Shown in pieces: positions 32,094 to 41,881 of a stretch of DNA of 64,000 nt. The translations under genes were made by a program, and so were the position numbers. Numbering within the stretch: the first letter of the stretch is position 1; each line of letters begins with the position of its first letter. The stretch covers positions 2,170,001 to 2,234,000 of the forward strand of contig CAWFMM010000004.1 of the NCBI GenBank assembly GCA_963817035.1, read 5' to 3'. The notes under the pieces were generated by a model that saw only the letters and a program-made list of their open reading frames with translations, did no database searches and was not told the DNA's origin. Source of the DNA: AC-49 sp963817035 (GTDB taxonomy: Bacteria; Actinomycetota; Thermoleophilia; Solirubrobacterales; Solirubrobacteraceae).

Positions 32094-32503
32094 ATGGTCC
32101 CCAGCTCGAACGTCCTCACCAACTCCGACGGCTCGTCCAAGCAGGCCGGCGTCGCGCTCAAGCTCAACCTCCACATCCTCAACACGACGTCGTGCGCGGC
32201 GATCTCCGGCGCCCAGGTAGACATCTGGCAGGCCAACGCCAAGGGCGTCTACTCCGACGAGTCCAACCAGTCGACGCTCAACCAGACGTGGCTGCGCGAC
32301 TACCAGCTCACCGACGCCAACGGCCTGGCGTCGTTCACGACGATCTTTCCCGGCAGGTACTCGGGCCGCACGCCGCACATCCACCTCATGGTCCGCACGT
32401 TGTCGGGCGGCGGCACCGGCTCGAACGGCGGCGGCCCCGGCCAGACGACGACCGCCACCAAGACGATCCACATCCCGACCGCCGGTGCGACCCAGGGTTC
32501 TAA
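32094..32503 (+). pseudogene. Intradiol ring-cleavage dioxygenase-like remnant
   Basis: The frame from ATG at 32094 matches the core of the intradiol dioxygenase fold: GVALKLNLHILNTTSCAAISGAQVDIWQANAKGVYSDES, LRDYQLTDANGLASFTTIFPGRYSGRTPHIHLMVRT. The Tyr and two His iron ligands of the second half are present. The N-terminal region with the GPYY segment is missing, there is no ribosome-binding site, and the C-terminal LFFDD region is replaced by Gly/Thr-rich sequence. The natural stop (32501-32503) is one frame off. This looks like a decayed gene between the SDR and tgt. Confidence 0.6.
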
Positions 32504-33702
32504 AGCAGGCCGACTGCCGGGGCCGCGCCGGCGAGCAGCTCGGCCGAGCGTTGCGCCAGCGTTCCGTCCGCGATCGCCGCGCGCAGGTCGGCCATCAGCC
32601 GCGCGATGTAGGCGAGGTTGTGCAGTGTGAGCAACCGCTGGCCGGTCAGCTCGCGGGCGCGGGCCAGGTAGTGCCAGTAGCCGCGCGAGTAGCCCAGCGC
32701 ACACGCCGCGCACGGGCAACCGTCCATCAGCGGCTCGTCGCTCTCGCGCCAGCGGGCCTTGGCCAGGTCCAGGCGCCAGCGGCCATCGGGGTCGGGGACG
32801 AGCGCCATGCCGTGACGTCCCAGGCGCGTCGGCATCGCGCAGTCGAACGTGTCGATGCCCAGCGCGACGCCGCGAATCAGGTCGTCGACATCGCCGATCC
32901 CGAGCAGGTGGCGCGGGCGCCCGTCGTCGCCGAGCGCCGCGGTCGCCCAGCCGACGACCTCGTTCATCTGCGGCTTGTCGGCGCCGAGCGAGCCGCCGAT
33001 CGCGATCCCGTCGCAGCGGCTCGCGGCGATCGTCTGGGCCGAGTCGGTCCGCAGGTCCTCGTAGACCCCGCCCTGGACGATCCCGAAGACGAGCTGCCCA
33101 TCGGGACCGTGCTCGTCGTGCCAGTCCAGGCAGCGATCCAGCCAGCGATGCGTACGCTCGGTCGAGCGCGCGGTGTACTCGCGATCGACGTTCAGCGGCG
33201 TGCACTCGTCGAACACGAGCGCCAGATCGGAGCCCAGCGCGGCCTGGATCGCCATCGACGTCTCGGGCGCGATGAACTGCTCGGAGCCGTCGATGTACGA
33301 GCGAAAGCGGGCACCGCTCTCGTCGATCGACAGCAGCCGGCCCGAGCGGTCCGACGGGCGTGAGCGGCCCTTGATCTCGTCAGCGACCGTGCCGTGGCCC
33401 ATCGAGAAGACCTGGAAGCCGCCGGAGTCGGTGATGATCGGCGCATCCCAGCCCATGAAGTCGTGCAGTCCGCCGAAGCGGGCGATCAGCTCGTGGCCCG
33501 GCGTCAGAAAGAGGTGAAACGTGTTGCCGAGCACCATGTCGTAGCCGAGGCCGGCGACCTCGGGCCCGGTCATCCCGCGGACCGTCGCCTTGGTCGCCAG
33601 CGGGACGAAGGCCGGCGTGCACACGTCGCCATGGGCGGTGTGGAGGACACCGGTCCGCGCCTGGCTGCCTGGGTCGCTCGTGAGAATCCGCAGGGCACTC
33701 AT
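32500..33702 (-). CDS. tgt: Queuine tRNA-ribosyltransferase (tRNA-guanine transglycosylase)
   Basis: 400 aa from ATG at 33702 (33711 also possible). Hallmarks: FVPLATKATVRGMTGPEV, LGNTFHLFLTPG, the catalytic Asp in IITDSGGFQVFSMG, the nucleophile Asp in VFDECTPLN, YSRGYWHYL, and the zinc site C-x-C-x2-C in GCPCAACALG with a distal His in LLTLHNLAYI. Exchanges G34 for preQ1/queuine in GUN-anticodon tRNAs. queA and other queuosine genes are not in the window. Divergent from dedA with 23 bp between starts. Confidence 0.95.
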   Translation of the reverse strand: MSALRILTSDPGSQARTGVLHTAHGDVCTPAFVPLATKATVRGMTGPEVAGLGYDMVLGNTFHLFLTPGHELIARFGGLHDFMGWDAPIITDSGGFQVFSMGHGTVADEIKGRSRPSDRSGRLLSIDESGARFRSYIDGSEQFIAPETSMAIQAALGSDLALVFDECTPLNVDREYTARSTERTHRWLDRCLDWHDEHGPDGQLVFGIVQGGVYEDLRTDSAQTIAASRCDGIAIGGSLGADKPQMNEVVGWATAALGDDGRPRHLLGIGDVDDLIRGVALGIDTFDCAMPTRLGRHGMALVPDPDGRWRLDLAKARWRESDEPLMDGCPCAACALGYSRGYWHYLARARELTGQRLLTLHNLAYIARLMADLRAAIADGTLAQRSAELLAGAAPAVGLL

Positions 33703-33725
33703 CGCCGCCATCGTATGCTCGCCCC

Positions 33726-34382
33726 GTGATCGCCTCGATCGTCGACGTCGCGAACGTCGGCCTGCCCGTGATGTTCCTGCTCGTGATGCTCGAGTCGACC
33801 GGCATTCCGCTGCCGGGCGAGACGGCGCTGTTCGCGGCGGCGATCCTGTCCAGCCAGGGCCGATACCCGATCGAGGTGGTGATCGTCATCGCCGCGCTCG
33901 CCGCGATCATCGGCGACAACCTCGGCTACGCGATCGGCCGGCGCTACGGGCGCAAGCTGCTGACCGGCAACGGCCCGTTCTACGAGCACCGTCACACCGC
34001 CCTGCGCATCGGCGAGCCGTTCTTCGAGCGCCACGGCCCCAAGGCGGTCTTCTTCGGGCGCTTCTTCGCCGGCCTGCGGATCACCGCGGCCTGGATGGCC
34101 GGCATCACCAGGATGCACTGGACGACGTTCCTGGGCTGGAACGCGCTCGGCGGGATTCTCTGGGCGACCGCGTGCGGGCTGCTCGGCTACTTCCTCGGCC
34201 ACGTGGCCGAGCGGATCTTCCAGACCGTCGGGCTGATCGGCGTGGCCGTGTTCGTGGCGGGTGTGGTCGCGCTGGGGATCTGGCGCGTCCGCAGCGACCG
34301 GCGCAAGATCGCGGCGATGATCGCGGCGTCGCCCGAGCCCGCGAACGAGACCAACGACCAGGCGCCGCGCGAACGCGCCTGA
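33726..34382 (+). CDS. DedA-family membrane protein
   Basis: 218 aa from GTG at 33726. DedA/SNARE-associated motifs: LESTGIPLPGETALFAAAIL, IIGDNLGYAIGRRYGRKLL, FFERHGPKAVFFGRFFAGLRITAAWMAGITRM (the conserved G-R-F-x-x-x-x-R), and a final helix VAVFVAGVVALGIW. DedA proteins are lipid scramblases or transporters, needed for undecaprenyl phosphate recycling and membrane potential in studied species. The C-terminal tail is charged and cytoplasmic. Confidence 0.9.
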   Translation: MIASIVDVANVGLPVMFLLVMLESTGIPLPGETALFAAAILSSQGRYPIEVVIVIAALAAIIGDNLGYAIGRRYGRKLLTGNGPFYEHRHTALRIGEPFFERHGPKAVFFGRFFAGLRITAAWMAGITRMHWTTFLGWNALGGILWATACGLLGYFLGHVAERIFQTVGLIGVAVFVAGVVALGIWRVRSDRRKIAAMIAASPEPANETNDQAPRERA

Positions 34383-34394
34383 TCGCGCCGCCGG

Positions 34395-35543
34395 TCAGTG
34401 CTCGAGCTGCTTGGCGACCTTGGCGAAGGCGCCGAGCGCGGGCTTGCTCTTGATGGTGTTGGCCTTGCCGTAGCGCAGGCCGGTGAAGTCTTCCCAGTGG
34501 TCGGTCGCGACGTCCTCGGGCGTGTACCAGCTGTACCAGTACACGGCCGCGATGTGGTCCTTCGTGCGGTTGCGCGCGAGCGCCTGGTAGACGTGGGTCA
34601 GGTTCTGGGCCTGGACCGCGTAGCTCGTGTTCCACGATAGGCCGCGCGGGATGCCGCCGCCGATGTTCGCGGTCGACCATCCGAGCCCGGTCAGCATGAG
34701 CGGCTTGTTCGCATCGCCGTTCTTGGCCATCGTGCGCCGGAAGATCGCCACGAGGTGCACCACGTCGGCCGGCGAGTGTGCGTACGGGTGCATCGCGGCG
34801 ATGTCAAAGTACGTGCCGCCGCCGGCCTTGTAGATGCCCTCGAGCGAAATCGAGGACAGGTCGCGCAGGCCGCCGAGGATGACCTGCGCCTTCGGGTCCG
34901 CCTTCTTGAGCGCCGCGTGGCTCGCCTTCAGCAGCTTCACGTAACCCGGCGCGTAGGGATGGTCGGCCCAGAACGAGTTGAGGTTCGGCTCGTTCCAGAT
35001 CTGGTAGGAATGCATCGGGGTCCTGGGCAGCTTCGGGTTGGCCTTCCAGAACGCACCGTTGGGGCCATAGCGCTGGACGAGCGCGACCATGAACGCGGCG
35101 TAGTCGGCGGGGTCGCGTGGCGGCGAGCTGGCCAGAGCCTCCGGGTTCAGCGCGTCCCAGGCCGGGCTCGAGAGAACGGTCGGCAGGATCCCGATGCGGT
35201 TGCGCGCGGCGGCGGCGACCTTCGTGTCGAGGTCGGCGAAGAAGGTCGGGCGCCCGCTGACGTTGATGAAGCCCCTCTTGTTGTCGGGCACCGCTCCTGC
35301 GTTGGCGTAGGGCTGCATCAACGCCCAGTACACGGGGACGCGCAGGGTCTGCACGCCGCTGGCGCCCATCACGTTGGCCTCGTGGTCAAACAGCGACGCC
35401 GAGGAGAGCAGCGTCGGGTCAGACGCGACGACGCCCATCCAGGCCGCCGGGACGTGGCCGGCCGCGGGCGCACTGGCGGAGCCGGGGATCAGGGCGACGC
35501 CGATCGCGAGCGTGGCGGTGCACGCAGCCGCCAGCCGTCTCAT
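34395..35543 (-). CDS. Secreted GH39/clan-A-like glycoside hydrolase, nucleophile Glu replaced
   Basis: 382 aa from ATG at 35543, with GGAGGAG 8 nt upstream. Signal peptide (LAAACTATLAIGVALIPGSASA) then a TIM barrel: ASGVQTLRVPVYWALMQP, RIGILPTVLSSPAW, the acid/base Glu185 in SYQIWNEPNLNSFW, FDIAAMHPYAHSP, and the position of the nucleophile in PLMLTGLGWST. Clan-A relatives have TE-x-GW there; here codon 286 is GGG (34686-34688), one base from GAG. Probably unable to hydrolyse by the retaining mechanism unless this is a sequencing error. Target polysaccharide unknown. Confidence 0.78.
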   Translation of the reverse strand: MRRLAAACTATLAIGVALIPGSASAPAAGHVPAAWMGVVASDPTLLSSASLFDHEANVMGASGVQTLRVPVYWALMQPYANAGAVPDNKRGFINVSGRPTFFADLDTKVAAAARNRIGILPTVLSSPAWDALNPEALASSPPRDPADYAAFMVALVQRYGPNGAFWKANPKLPRTPMHSYQIWNEPNLNSFWADHPYAPGYVKLLKASHAALKKADPKAQVILGGLRDLSSISLEGIYKAGGGTYFDIAAMHPYAHSPADVVHLVAIFRRTMAKNGDANKPLMLTGLGWSTANIGGGIPRGLSWNTSYAVQAQNLTHVYQALARNRTKDHIAAVYWYSWYTPEDVATDHWEDFTGLRYGKANTIKSKPALGAFAKVAKQLEH

Positions 35544-35616
35544 GCGCAAAGCTCCTCCAGACCCCGACCCATGTGGCGCCCACCCTAGACGTCAGCGCCG
35601 GCGGGTGCGCAAGCAC

Positions 35617-36075
35617 TCAGGGCGAAAGCCGGCCCCAAGCCGCGCCGAGAACCTCGAGCTCGTCGGCCCCGAATCGGCTGAGGAAGTGCTCGCGCACGCC
35701 GGCCAGATGGGTCGTGCGCGCGGCGCGCAGCTTGGCCGCACCGGCATCGGTCAGCACCGCGTAGGCACCGCGAGCGTCGTCGTGACACGACGCGCGCGCG
35801 ATCAGTCCGTCGCGCTCAAGGCGGTCGACGAGGCGCGTGAGCCCGCTGCGGCTCAGCAGCGCGGTCGAGGCGAGGTCGCACATCCGCATCCGCCGGCCGT
35901 CGGCGTCGTCGAGGTAGGTGAGAACCTCGTAGGAGCTGAGCGCCAGGCCGTGGGCTGCTTCGAGCTCGGCGTCGAGCGCCTTGGTCAGGGCCGCGTGGGC
36001 GCGCAGCAGACCGCGCCAGGCGAGGAGCTCGCGTTGGTCCAACAGGTTTGGGCTGGGGCTCGCCGTCAATGCCAT
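35617..36075 (-). CDS. MarR-family transcriptional regulator
   Basis: 152 aa from ATG at 36075. Winged helix: ELEAAHGLALSSYEVLTYLDDADGRRMRMCDLASTALLSRSGLTRLVDRLERDGLIARASCHDDARGAYAVLTDAG, with the usual flanking dimerisation helices. Divergent from a ring-cleaving dioxygenase with 73 bp between starts, the layout of the MhqR/mhqO quinone-response pair in Bacillus. It probably represses itself and that gene until a quinone or oxidant is sensed; a palindrome covers its start codon. Confidence 0.88.
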   Translation of the reverse strand: MALTASPSPNLLDQRELLAWRGLLRAHAALTKALDAELEAAHGLALSSYEVLTYLDDADGRRMRMCDLASTALLSRSGLTRLVDRLERDGLIARASCHDDARGAYAVLTDAGAAKLRAARTTHLAGVREHFLSRFGADELEVLGAAWGRLSP

Positions 36076-36086
36076 TGCGCGTGCAA
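36075..36086. promoter_or_regulatory. Candidate MarR operator TTGC-GCGT-GCAA
   Basis: 12-bp palindrome TTGCGCGTGCAA at the marR start codon and upstream of the divergent dioxygenase. MarR boxes commonly have TTGC/GCAA half-sites. Only one copy is seen. Confidence 0.4.
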
Positions 36087-36148
36087 CGACGATACCAGCG
36101 GATGTCGGCTCTGTGGCAGGCTTTGGCCCACATCGAGAGGAGAGCGCC

Positions 36149-37066
36149 GTGGCCCTCGAAGGCCTCCACCACATCACTGCGATCACCGGGGACGCACCGG
36201 CCAACGTCGACTTCTACGCCCGGCTGCTCGGGCTGCGCATGGTCAAGAAAACGGTCAACTTCGACCAGCCCGATGTCTACCACCTCTACTACGCCGACGA
36301 GACCGGAACGCCCGGGTCGGTGCTGACGTTCTTCGAGTTCCCCGGCGCCGCGCGCGGGCGCCCAGGCGCCGGGATGATCCACACGATCCAGTGGCGAGTT
36401 CGCGACGGGGGTGCGATCGGGTACTGGGCTCAGCGTCTGGACGCCGCGGGGGTCGCGGCGACGCGCGACGGCGACACGCTGCGGTTCTCGGATTCAGAGG
36501 GCCTCGACCACGAGCTCGTCGTGTCCAATGAAGGCGACGAGCGGCTCGTCGCCCAGTCGCCCGACGTGCCGCCGGAGTTCGCACTGACCGGCTTCGACGG
36601 CGTGCGCGCGTACGCGTCGGATCCGGGACGCAGCTCCGAGCTGCTCGATGCACTCGGCTTCGTTCCCGGCGACGACGGCTGGGTCTGCCGTGGCGCGCAC
36701 CGCCGCGCGACGCTGCGCTACGACACGCCGCCGGGTGCGCCGGGGATCCAGAGCGCCGGCAGCGTCCACCATGTGGCTTGGTCGGCCGCCGACGACGCGG
36801 AGTTGTCGGTATTTCGGGACGTCGCCCTGAGCCAGGGCGCCCACGCCACAGGGATCATCGACCGTCAGTACTTCCACTCGGTCTACTTCCGCGAGCCGAG
36901 TGGCGTGCTCTTCGAGCTGGCGTCACGGGACATCGGCTTCGACGTCGACGAGCCCCTGGCAATGCTGGGCCAGGAGCTGAAGCTGCCGCCACGGTACGAG
37001 GACCGGCGCGCCGAGCTCGAGGCCGCGCTGACGCCGATCGCGAACCCGCGGGTTCCCGTGCTATGA
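36149..37066 (+). CDS. VOC-family ring-cleaving dioxygenase (MhqO/LinE-like)
   Basis: 305 aa from GTG at 36149, with GAGAGGAGAG upstream. Two glyoxalase-type halves: GLHHITAITGDAPANVDFYARLLGLRMVKKTVNFDQP with YHLYYADETGTPGSVLTFFEFP, and SVHHVAWSAADDAEL with DRQYFHSVYFREPSGVLFELASRDIGF. Metal ligands His8-type in HHIT, His in SVHHVAW and Glu in LFELA are in place. The family cleaves hydroquinones or catechols and confers quinone resistance. Regulated probably by the divergent MarR protein. Overlaps the 3' end of gpmI by 6 bp in convergent orientation. Confidence 0.88.
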   Translation: MALEGLHHITAITGDAPANVDFYARLLGLRMVKKTVNFDQPDVYHLYYADETGTPGSVLTFFEFPGAARGRPGAGMIHTIQWRVRDGGAIGYWAQRLDAAGVAATRDGDTLRFSDSEGLDHELVVSNEGDERLVAQSPDVPPEFALTGFDGVRAYASDPGRSSELLDALGFVPGDDGWVCRGAHRRATLRYDTPPGAPGIQSAGSVHHVAWSAADDAELSVFRDVALSQGAHATGIIDRQYFHSVYFREPSGVLFELASRDIGFDVDEPLAMLGQELKLPPRYEDRRAELEAALTPIANPRVPVL

Positions 37067-38560
37067 ACTATTCGAAGTTCGGGGCCCAAGCAACGAAACG
37101 CCGGTCATCTCCCGCGGCTGCGCGATCCCCAGCAACTCGAGCGCCGTCGGCGCCACGTCAGCCAGCACGCCGCCGTCGCGCAGCGCGAACGACGCCTGAT
37201 CCGGCGTCACCACCACCAGCGGCACCGGGTTCAGCGAGTGCGCCGTGTCGGGCGAGCCGTCCTCCTCGAGCATCTCGTCGGCGTTGCCGTGATCCGCCGT
37301 CACGATCAGCGCACCGCCGCTCGCGAGAACGCAGTCAACGACGTCCCCGAGACACCTGTCCACCGTCTCCACCGCGGTCACCGCCGCCGGGATGACGCCC
37401 GTGTGCCCGACCATGTCGGCGTTGGCGAAGTTGATGATCCCGAAGCGCGGCGGCGCCTCGCGCCACGCGCCGATGAACGCGTCCGCGGCCTCGCGCGCGC
37501 TCATCTCGGGCTCGAGGTCGTAGGTCGCGACATCCCGGGGCGACGGCACGAGCTCGCGGCGCTCGCCCGCGCACGGCGTCTCCTCACCACCGCCGAAGAA
37601 GTACGTCACGTGCGGGTACTTCTCCGTCTCGGCCACGTGGAGCTGCGTCCCGCCGCTCGCCTCGATGACCCTCGGCAGGGTGATCGCCGGGCGCGCTGGC
37701 GCGAACGCGACCGGCCACGACCAGCCCTCCTCGTACTCGGTCAGCGTCGTGTAGCGCCCGGCCAGCGGCCCGAGCTTCTCGGTCAGCTGACGCATGCGGT
37801 CGGGGCGGAAGTTGAACGCGATCACGCTGTCGGTCGTGCGGATCCGCGATTCGGCGCCGACCTTCGTCGCCGCGATGAACTCGTCGGTCTCACCGCGCTC
37901 GTAGGCGTCGCGGACCGCGTTCTCGCCCGTCGTCGCGCTGTACTGCGCCTGGTTGTCGAGCAGCAGATCCAGCGCCCGCTGCGTGCGACCCCAGCGCCGG
38001 TCGCGGTCCATGGCGTAGTAGCGCCCGATGACCGAGCCGACCCGCGCCCCCGGCCACGCGTCGACCTCGGCCAGCGCGGCCGCGCCGGCACTCGGCGACG
38101 TGTCACGGCCGTCGGTGAACGCGTGGACGACGAGGTCGGGGACGCGCAGCTCGAGCCCCATCCGCACCAGCGCGCGCAGATGGCGCTCGGACGAATGGAC
38201 GCCGCCGTGGCTGACCAGCCCGATCAGGTGCACGCGCTCGAAGCCTCCCATCGCCCGGCGCAGCACGTCGTTGGAGGCCAGCGAGCCGCCGTCAACCGCC
38301 TCGTCGATCCGCGTCAGGTCCTGGTTGAGCACCGCGCCGGCGCCGAGGTTCAGGTGGCCGACCTCCGAGTTGCCCATCTGGCCCTCGGGCAGACCGACCG
38401 CGAGCCCACACGCCTCGAGCCGGGTGCGCGGCGCTGACTCCCACAGCCCGTCGAAGACCGGCGTCCGCGCCAGGTCGATCGCGTTGCCCGGACCCGGCGG
38501 TGCCAGACCCCAGCCGTCGAGGATGACCAGGCACACCGACGGGTAGCTCGCGGCGGCCAT
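37061..38560 (-). CDS. gpmI: 2,3-bisphosphoglycerate-independent phosphoglycerate mutase
   Basis: 499 aa, full length. Motifs: VCLVILDGWGLAPPGPGNAI, the phosphoryl-accepting Ser in GQMGNSEVGHLNLGAG, VHAFTDGRDTSP, GRYYAMDRD, FNFRPDRMRQL, KYPHVTYFFGGGEE, and ALIVTADHGNADEM. All Mn2+-site residues of the alkaline-phosphatase-type domain appear present. It interconverts 3- and 2-phosphoglycerate. Last gene of the gap-pgk-tpiA-gpmI operon, 6 bp after tpiA. Confidence 0.96.
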   Translation of the reverse strand: MAAASYPSVCLVILDGWGLAPPGPGNAIDLARTPVFDGLWESAPRTRLEACGLAVGLPEGQMGNSEVGHLNLGAGAVLNQDLTRIDEAVDGGSLASNDVLRRAMGGFERVHLIGLVSHGGVHSSERHLRALVRMGLELRVPDLVVHAFTDGRDTSPSAGAAALAEVDAWPGARVGSVIGRYYAMDRDRRWGRTQRALDLLLDNQAQYSATTGENAVRDAYERGETDEFIAATKVGAESRIRTTDSVIAFNFRPDRMRQLTEKLGPLAGRYTTLTEYEEGWSWPVAFAPARPAITLPRVIEASGGTQLHVAETEKYPHVTYFFGGGEETPCAGERRELVPSPRDVATYDLEPEMSAREAADAFIGAWREAPPRFGIINFANADMVGHTGVIPAAVTAVETVDRCLGDVVDCVLASGGALIVTADHGNADEMLEEDGSPDTAHSLNPVPLVVVTPDQASFALRDGGVLADVAPTALELLGIAQPREMTGVSLLGPRTSNSS

Positions 38561-38566
38561 CGCGGA

Positions 38567-39319
38567 CTACCCCGCGGCGTCGACGATCGCCGCGAAGGTC
38601 GCCGGCTCGAGCGACGCGCCGCCGACCAGCGCGCCATCGACATCGGGCAGCGCGAGCAGCGTCGCCGCGTTGTCGGCGTTGACGCTGCCGCCGTAGAGCA
38701 CGCGCGTGCGCTTCGCCTGTTCCTTGTCGCGGTCGGCGACCAGCGCGCGGACGAAGCTGATCGCCTCCTGGGCCTGCTCAGGCGTCGCCGTCTTGCCCGT
38801 TCCGATCGCCCAGATCGGCTCGTAGGCGATGACGACGTCACCGAGGCGCTCGCTCTCCACGCGCTCCAGTCCCTCCTGAACCTGGTGGCGCAGCTTGCGC
38901 TCGGTCGCACCGTCCTCGCGCTCGGACTCGGTCTCGCCGACGCACAGGATCGGCAGCAGACCGGCGGCGAGCGCCGCCGGAACCTTCGCCATCAGCGCCT
39001 TGTCGGTCTCGCCGTTGAGCTGGCGGCGCTCGGAATGACCGAGGACGACGCCGTGGACGTCGAGCTCGGAGAGCATCGGCGCGCTGACCTCGCCGGTGAA
39101 CGCGCCGTGGTCGGCCTCGTGCATGGTCTGCGCGAAGACCTGGAGGCGCGAGCCGCGGGTCGAGTCGACGCATGCTCCAAGCGCGGTGAACGGGACGCAG
39201 ATCGCCACCTCGGCGGTCGCCGCGCTGATCCGCGGCAGCAGCCCGCCGATGAACATCTCGGCCTCGGCGATCGTCTTGTGCATCTTCCAGTTGCCGGCGA
39301 TGAACGGCGTGCGACTCAT
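38567..39319 (-). CDS. tpiA: Triosephosphate isomerase
   Basis: 250 aa. Typical start RTPFIAGNWKMHKT, the electrophile His in VVLGHSERRQL, the catalytic Glu in VIAYEPIWAIGTGKTATPEQAQE, and the phosphate-binding loops VLYGGSVNADNA and DGALVGGASLEP. Length normal. Begins inside the pgk stop (ATGA at 39316-39319), so the two are translationally coupled. Interconverts DHAP and glyceraldehyde-3-phosphate. Confidence 0.97.
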   Translation of the reverse strand: MSRTPFIAGNWKMHKTIAEAEMFIGGLLPRISAATAEVAICVPFTALGACVDSTRGSRLQVFAQTMHEADHGAFTGEVSAPMLSELDVHGVVLGHSERRQLNGETDKALMAKVPAALAAGLLPILCVGETESEREDGATERKLRHQVQEGLERVESERLGDVVIAYEPIWAIGTGKTATPEQAQEAISFVRALVADRDKEQAKRTRVLYGGSVNADNAATLLALPDVDGALVGGASLEPATFAAIVDAAG

Positions 39320-40457
39320 GAGCTCAGGGCCTCCACTCCGGGCAGGGGCTTTCCTTCGATGAGCTCCAGTGAAGCACCCCCGCCGGTAGAGAGGTGATCG
39401 ACCTGGTCATCGAGACCGAACCGCGCCAGCGCCGCGGCGCTGTCACCGCCACCCACGACGGTGGTCGCGGCGGCCTTGGCCACCGCCTCGGCGACGGTGC
39501 GCGTACCGGCCGCGAACGGCTCGAGCTCGAACGCGCCCATCGGGCCGTTCCAGAAGACGGTGCCGGCCTCGGCGATCTCCGAGGCGTAGCGCTGGGCGGT
39601 GCGCGGGCCGATGTCGAGACCCATCCAGCCGTCGGGGACGTCGACGTGATCGAGCACCGTGTGCGACGCATCGGCGGCGAAACGGTCGGCGATCACGAGG
39701 TCGTCGGGCAGCACCAGGCGACAGCCCGCATCCTCGGCCTCGTCAAGCACTCGCTGGGCGGGCTCGACACCCGCGTCCTCACACAGCGAGTCGCCGACGT
39801 CGTGGCCCATCGCCTTGAAGAAAGGGAAACACATCGCGCCGCCGATCAGCACCGTGTCGGCCTGGTCGACGAACGCCTCGAGCACGCCGATCTTGTCGGT
39901 CACCTTGGCTCCGCCGACGATCGAGACGAGTGGCCGAGCCGGCTCGTGGAGGATCGAGCGCAGCGTCGTGACCTCGCGCTCCAGTAGCCGTCCCGCCGCG
40001 CTCGGCAGCAGGTGGGCGATGCCCTCGGTCGACGCATGCGCCCGGTGCGAGGAGCCGAACGCGTCGTTGACGTAGACGTCGGCGAGCGCGGCGTAGCGGC
40101 GCGCGAGCTCGGGATCGTTGGACGTCTCGCCCGGGTTGAAGCGCACGTTCTCGAGCATCACGACGTCGTCGTCGGGGACGTCGTCAAGGTCGGTCGCGAG
40201 CGGGAACTCCATCGACAGCAGGTGCGCGACGCGTGTCGCGACGGGCGCCAGCGACAGCTCGGGTTCGCGGTCCCTGGGCCGCCCGAGGTGCGAGGCGAGC
40301 ACGAGCTTCGCGCCCTTGCCGCGCAGCTCGTGCAGCGTCGGCAGCGCCGCGCGGATGCGCGCGTCGTCGGTGATCGTGCCGTCGTCCAGCGGAACGTTGA
40401 AATCGACCCTGACGAAGACCTTCTTGCCCTCGAGGTCTCCGAGGTCCTCGAGCGTCC

Positions 40458-40461
<4 letters not shown>
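39316..40461 (-). CDS. pgk: Phosphoglycerate kinase
   Basis: 381 aa from GTG at 40461, overlapping the gap stop as GTGA; a longer upstream frame is gap sequence. Motifs: KVFVRVDFNVPLDDG, LASHLGRPRD, VRFNPGETSNDPELARRYAALADVYVNDAFGSSHRAHASTEG, KPLVSIVGGAKVTDKIGVLEAF, GGAMCFPFFKA, WNGPMGAFELEPFAAGT, VGGGDSAAAL and STGGGASLELIEGKPLPG. Complete. Transfers phosphate from 1,3-BPG to ADP in the cytoplasm. Confidence 0.97.
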
Positions 40462-41468
<1,007 letters not shown>

Positions 41469-41515
41469 GGAGGAGCGGTCCTTCCTGGGGAGCTGGAGCG
41501 GGGTGAAGACCCTAC

Positions 41516-41881
41516 TCAATGGCCGCCGGCGACCACCTCGACGCGGTAGCCGTCGGGGTCGAGCAGGTAGGCCGCGTAGTAGCGCGCGCCGTACTGGGGG
41601 CGCGGGCCGGGCGGGCCGTCGTCGCTCCCGCCGGCGCCGATTGCACCCGCGTAGGCGGCGTCGACCGCGACACGGCCGGTCGCCTCGAGCGCGAGGTGGC
41701 CGTAGGCCGGACCGGGCCCGCGATCGCGGGCGATGATCCACAGGCGCGGGTCGTCGCGACCGTAGGCGATCGCCTTCGCGGTCTCGTCCATCCGGCGCAG
41801 GCCGAGCGGGAGCGCGAGCGCGTCGTAGAACCGTGCGGAGCGCGCGAGGTCGGAGACCTCGAGCGCGATGTGGTCAAACAG
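41516..41881 (-). CDS. VOC/glyoxalase-family protein with apparent CTG start
   Basis: The fold needs the stretch LFDHIALEVSDLARSARFYDALALPLGLRRMDET to supply its first strand and metal ligand, but no ATG, GTG or TTG exists in frame before it. The frame opens at CTG 41881, which overlaps the rapZ stop (CTGTTTGA), giving 121 aa. The first ATG (41791) would leave 91 aa lacking the first beta-alpha-beta. The rest matches: LWIIARDRGPGPAYGHLALEA and YYAAYLLDPDGYRVEVVAGGH. Translation by coupling from rapZ is inferred. Substrate unknown. Confidence 0.75.
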   Translation of the reverse strand: MFDHIALEVSDLARSARFYDALALPLGLRRMDETAKAIAYGRDDPRLWIIARDRGPGPAYGHLALEATGRVAVDAAYAGAIGAGGSDDGPPGPRPQYGARYYAAYLLDPDGYRVEVVAGGH

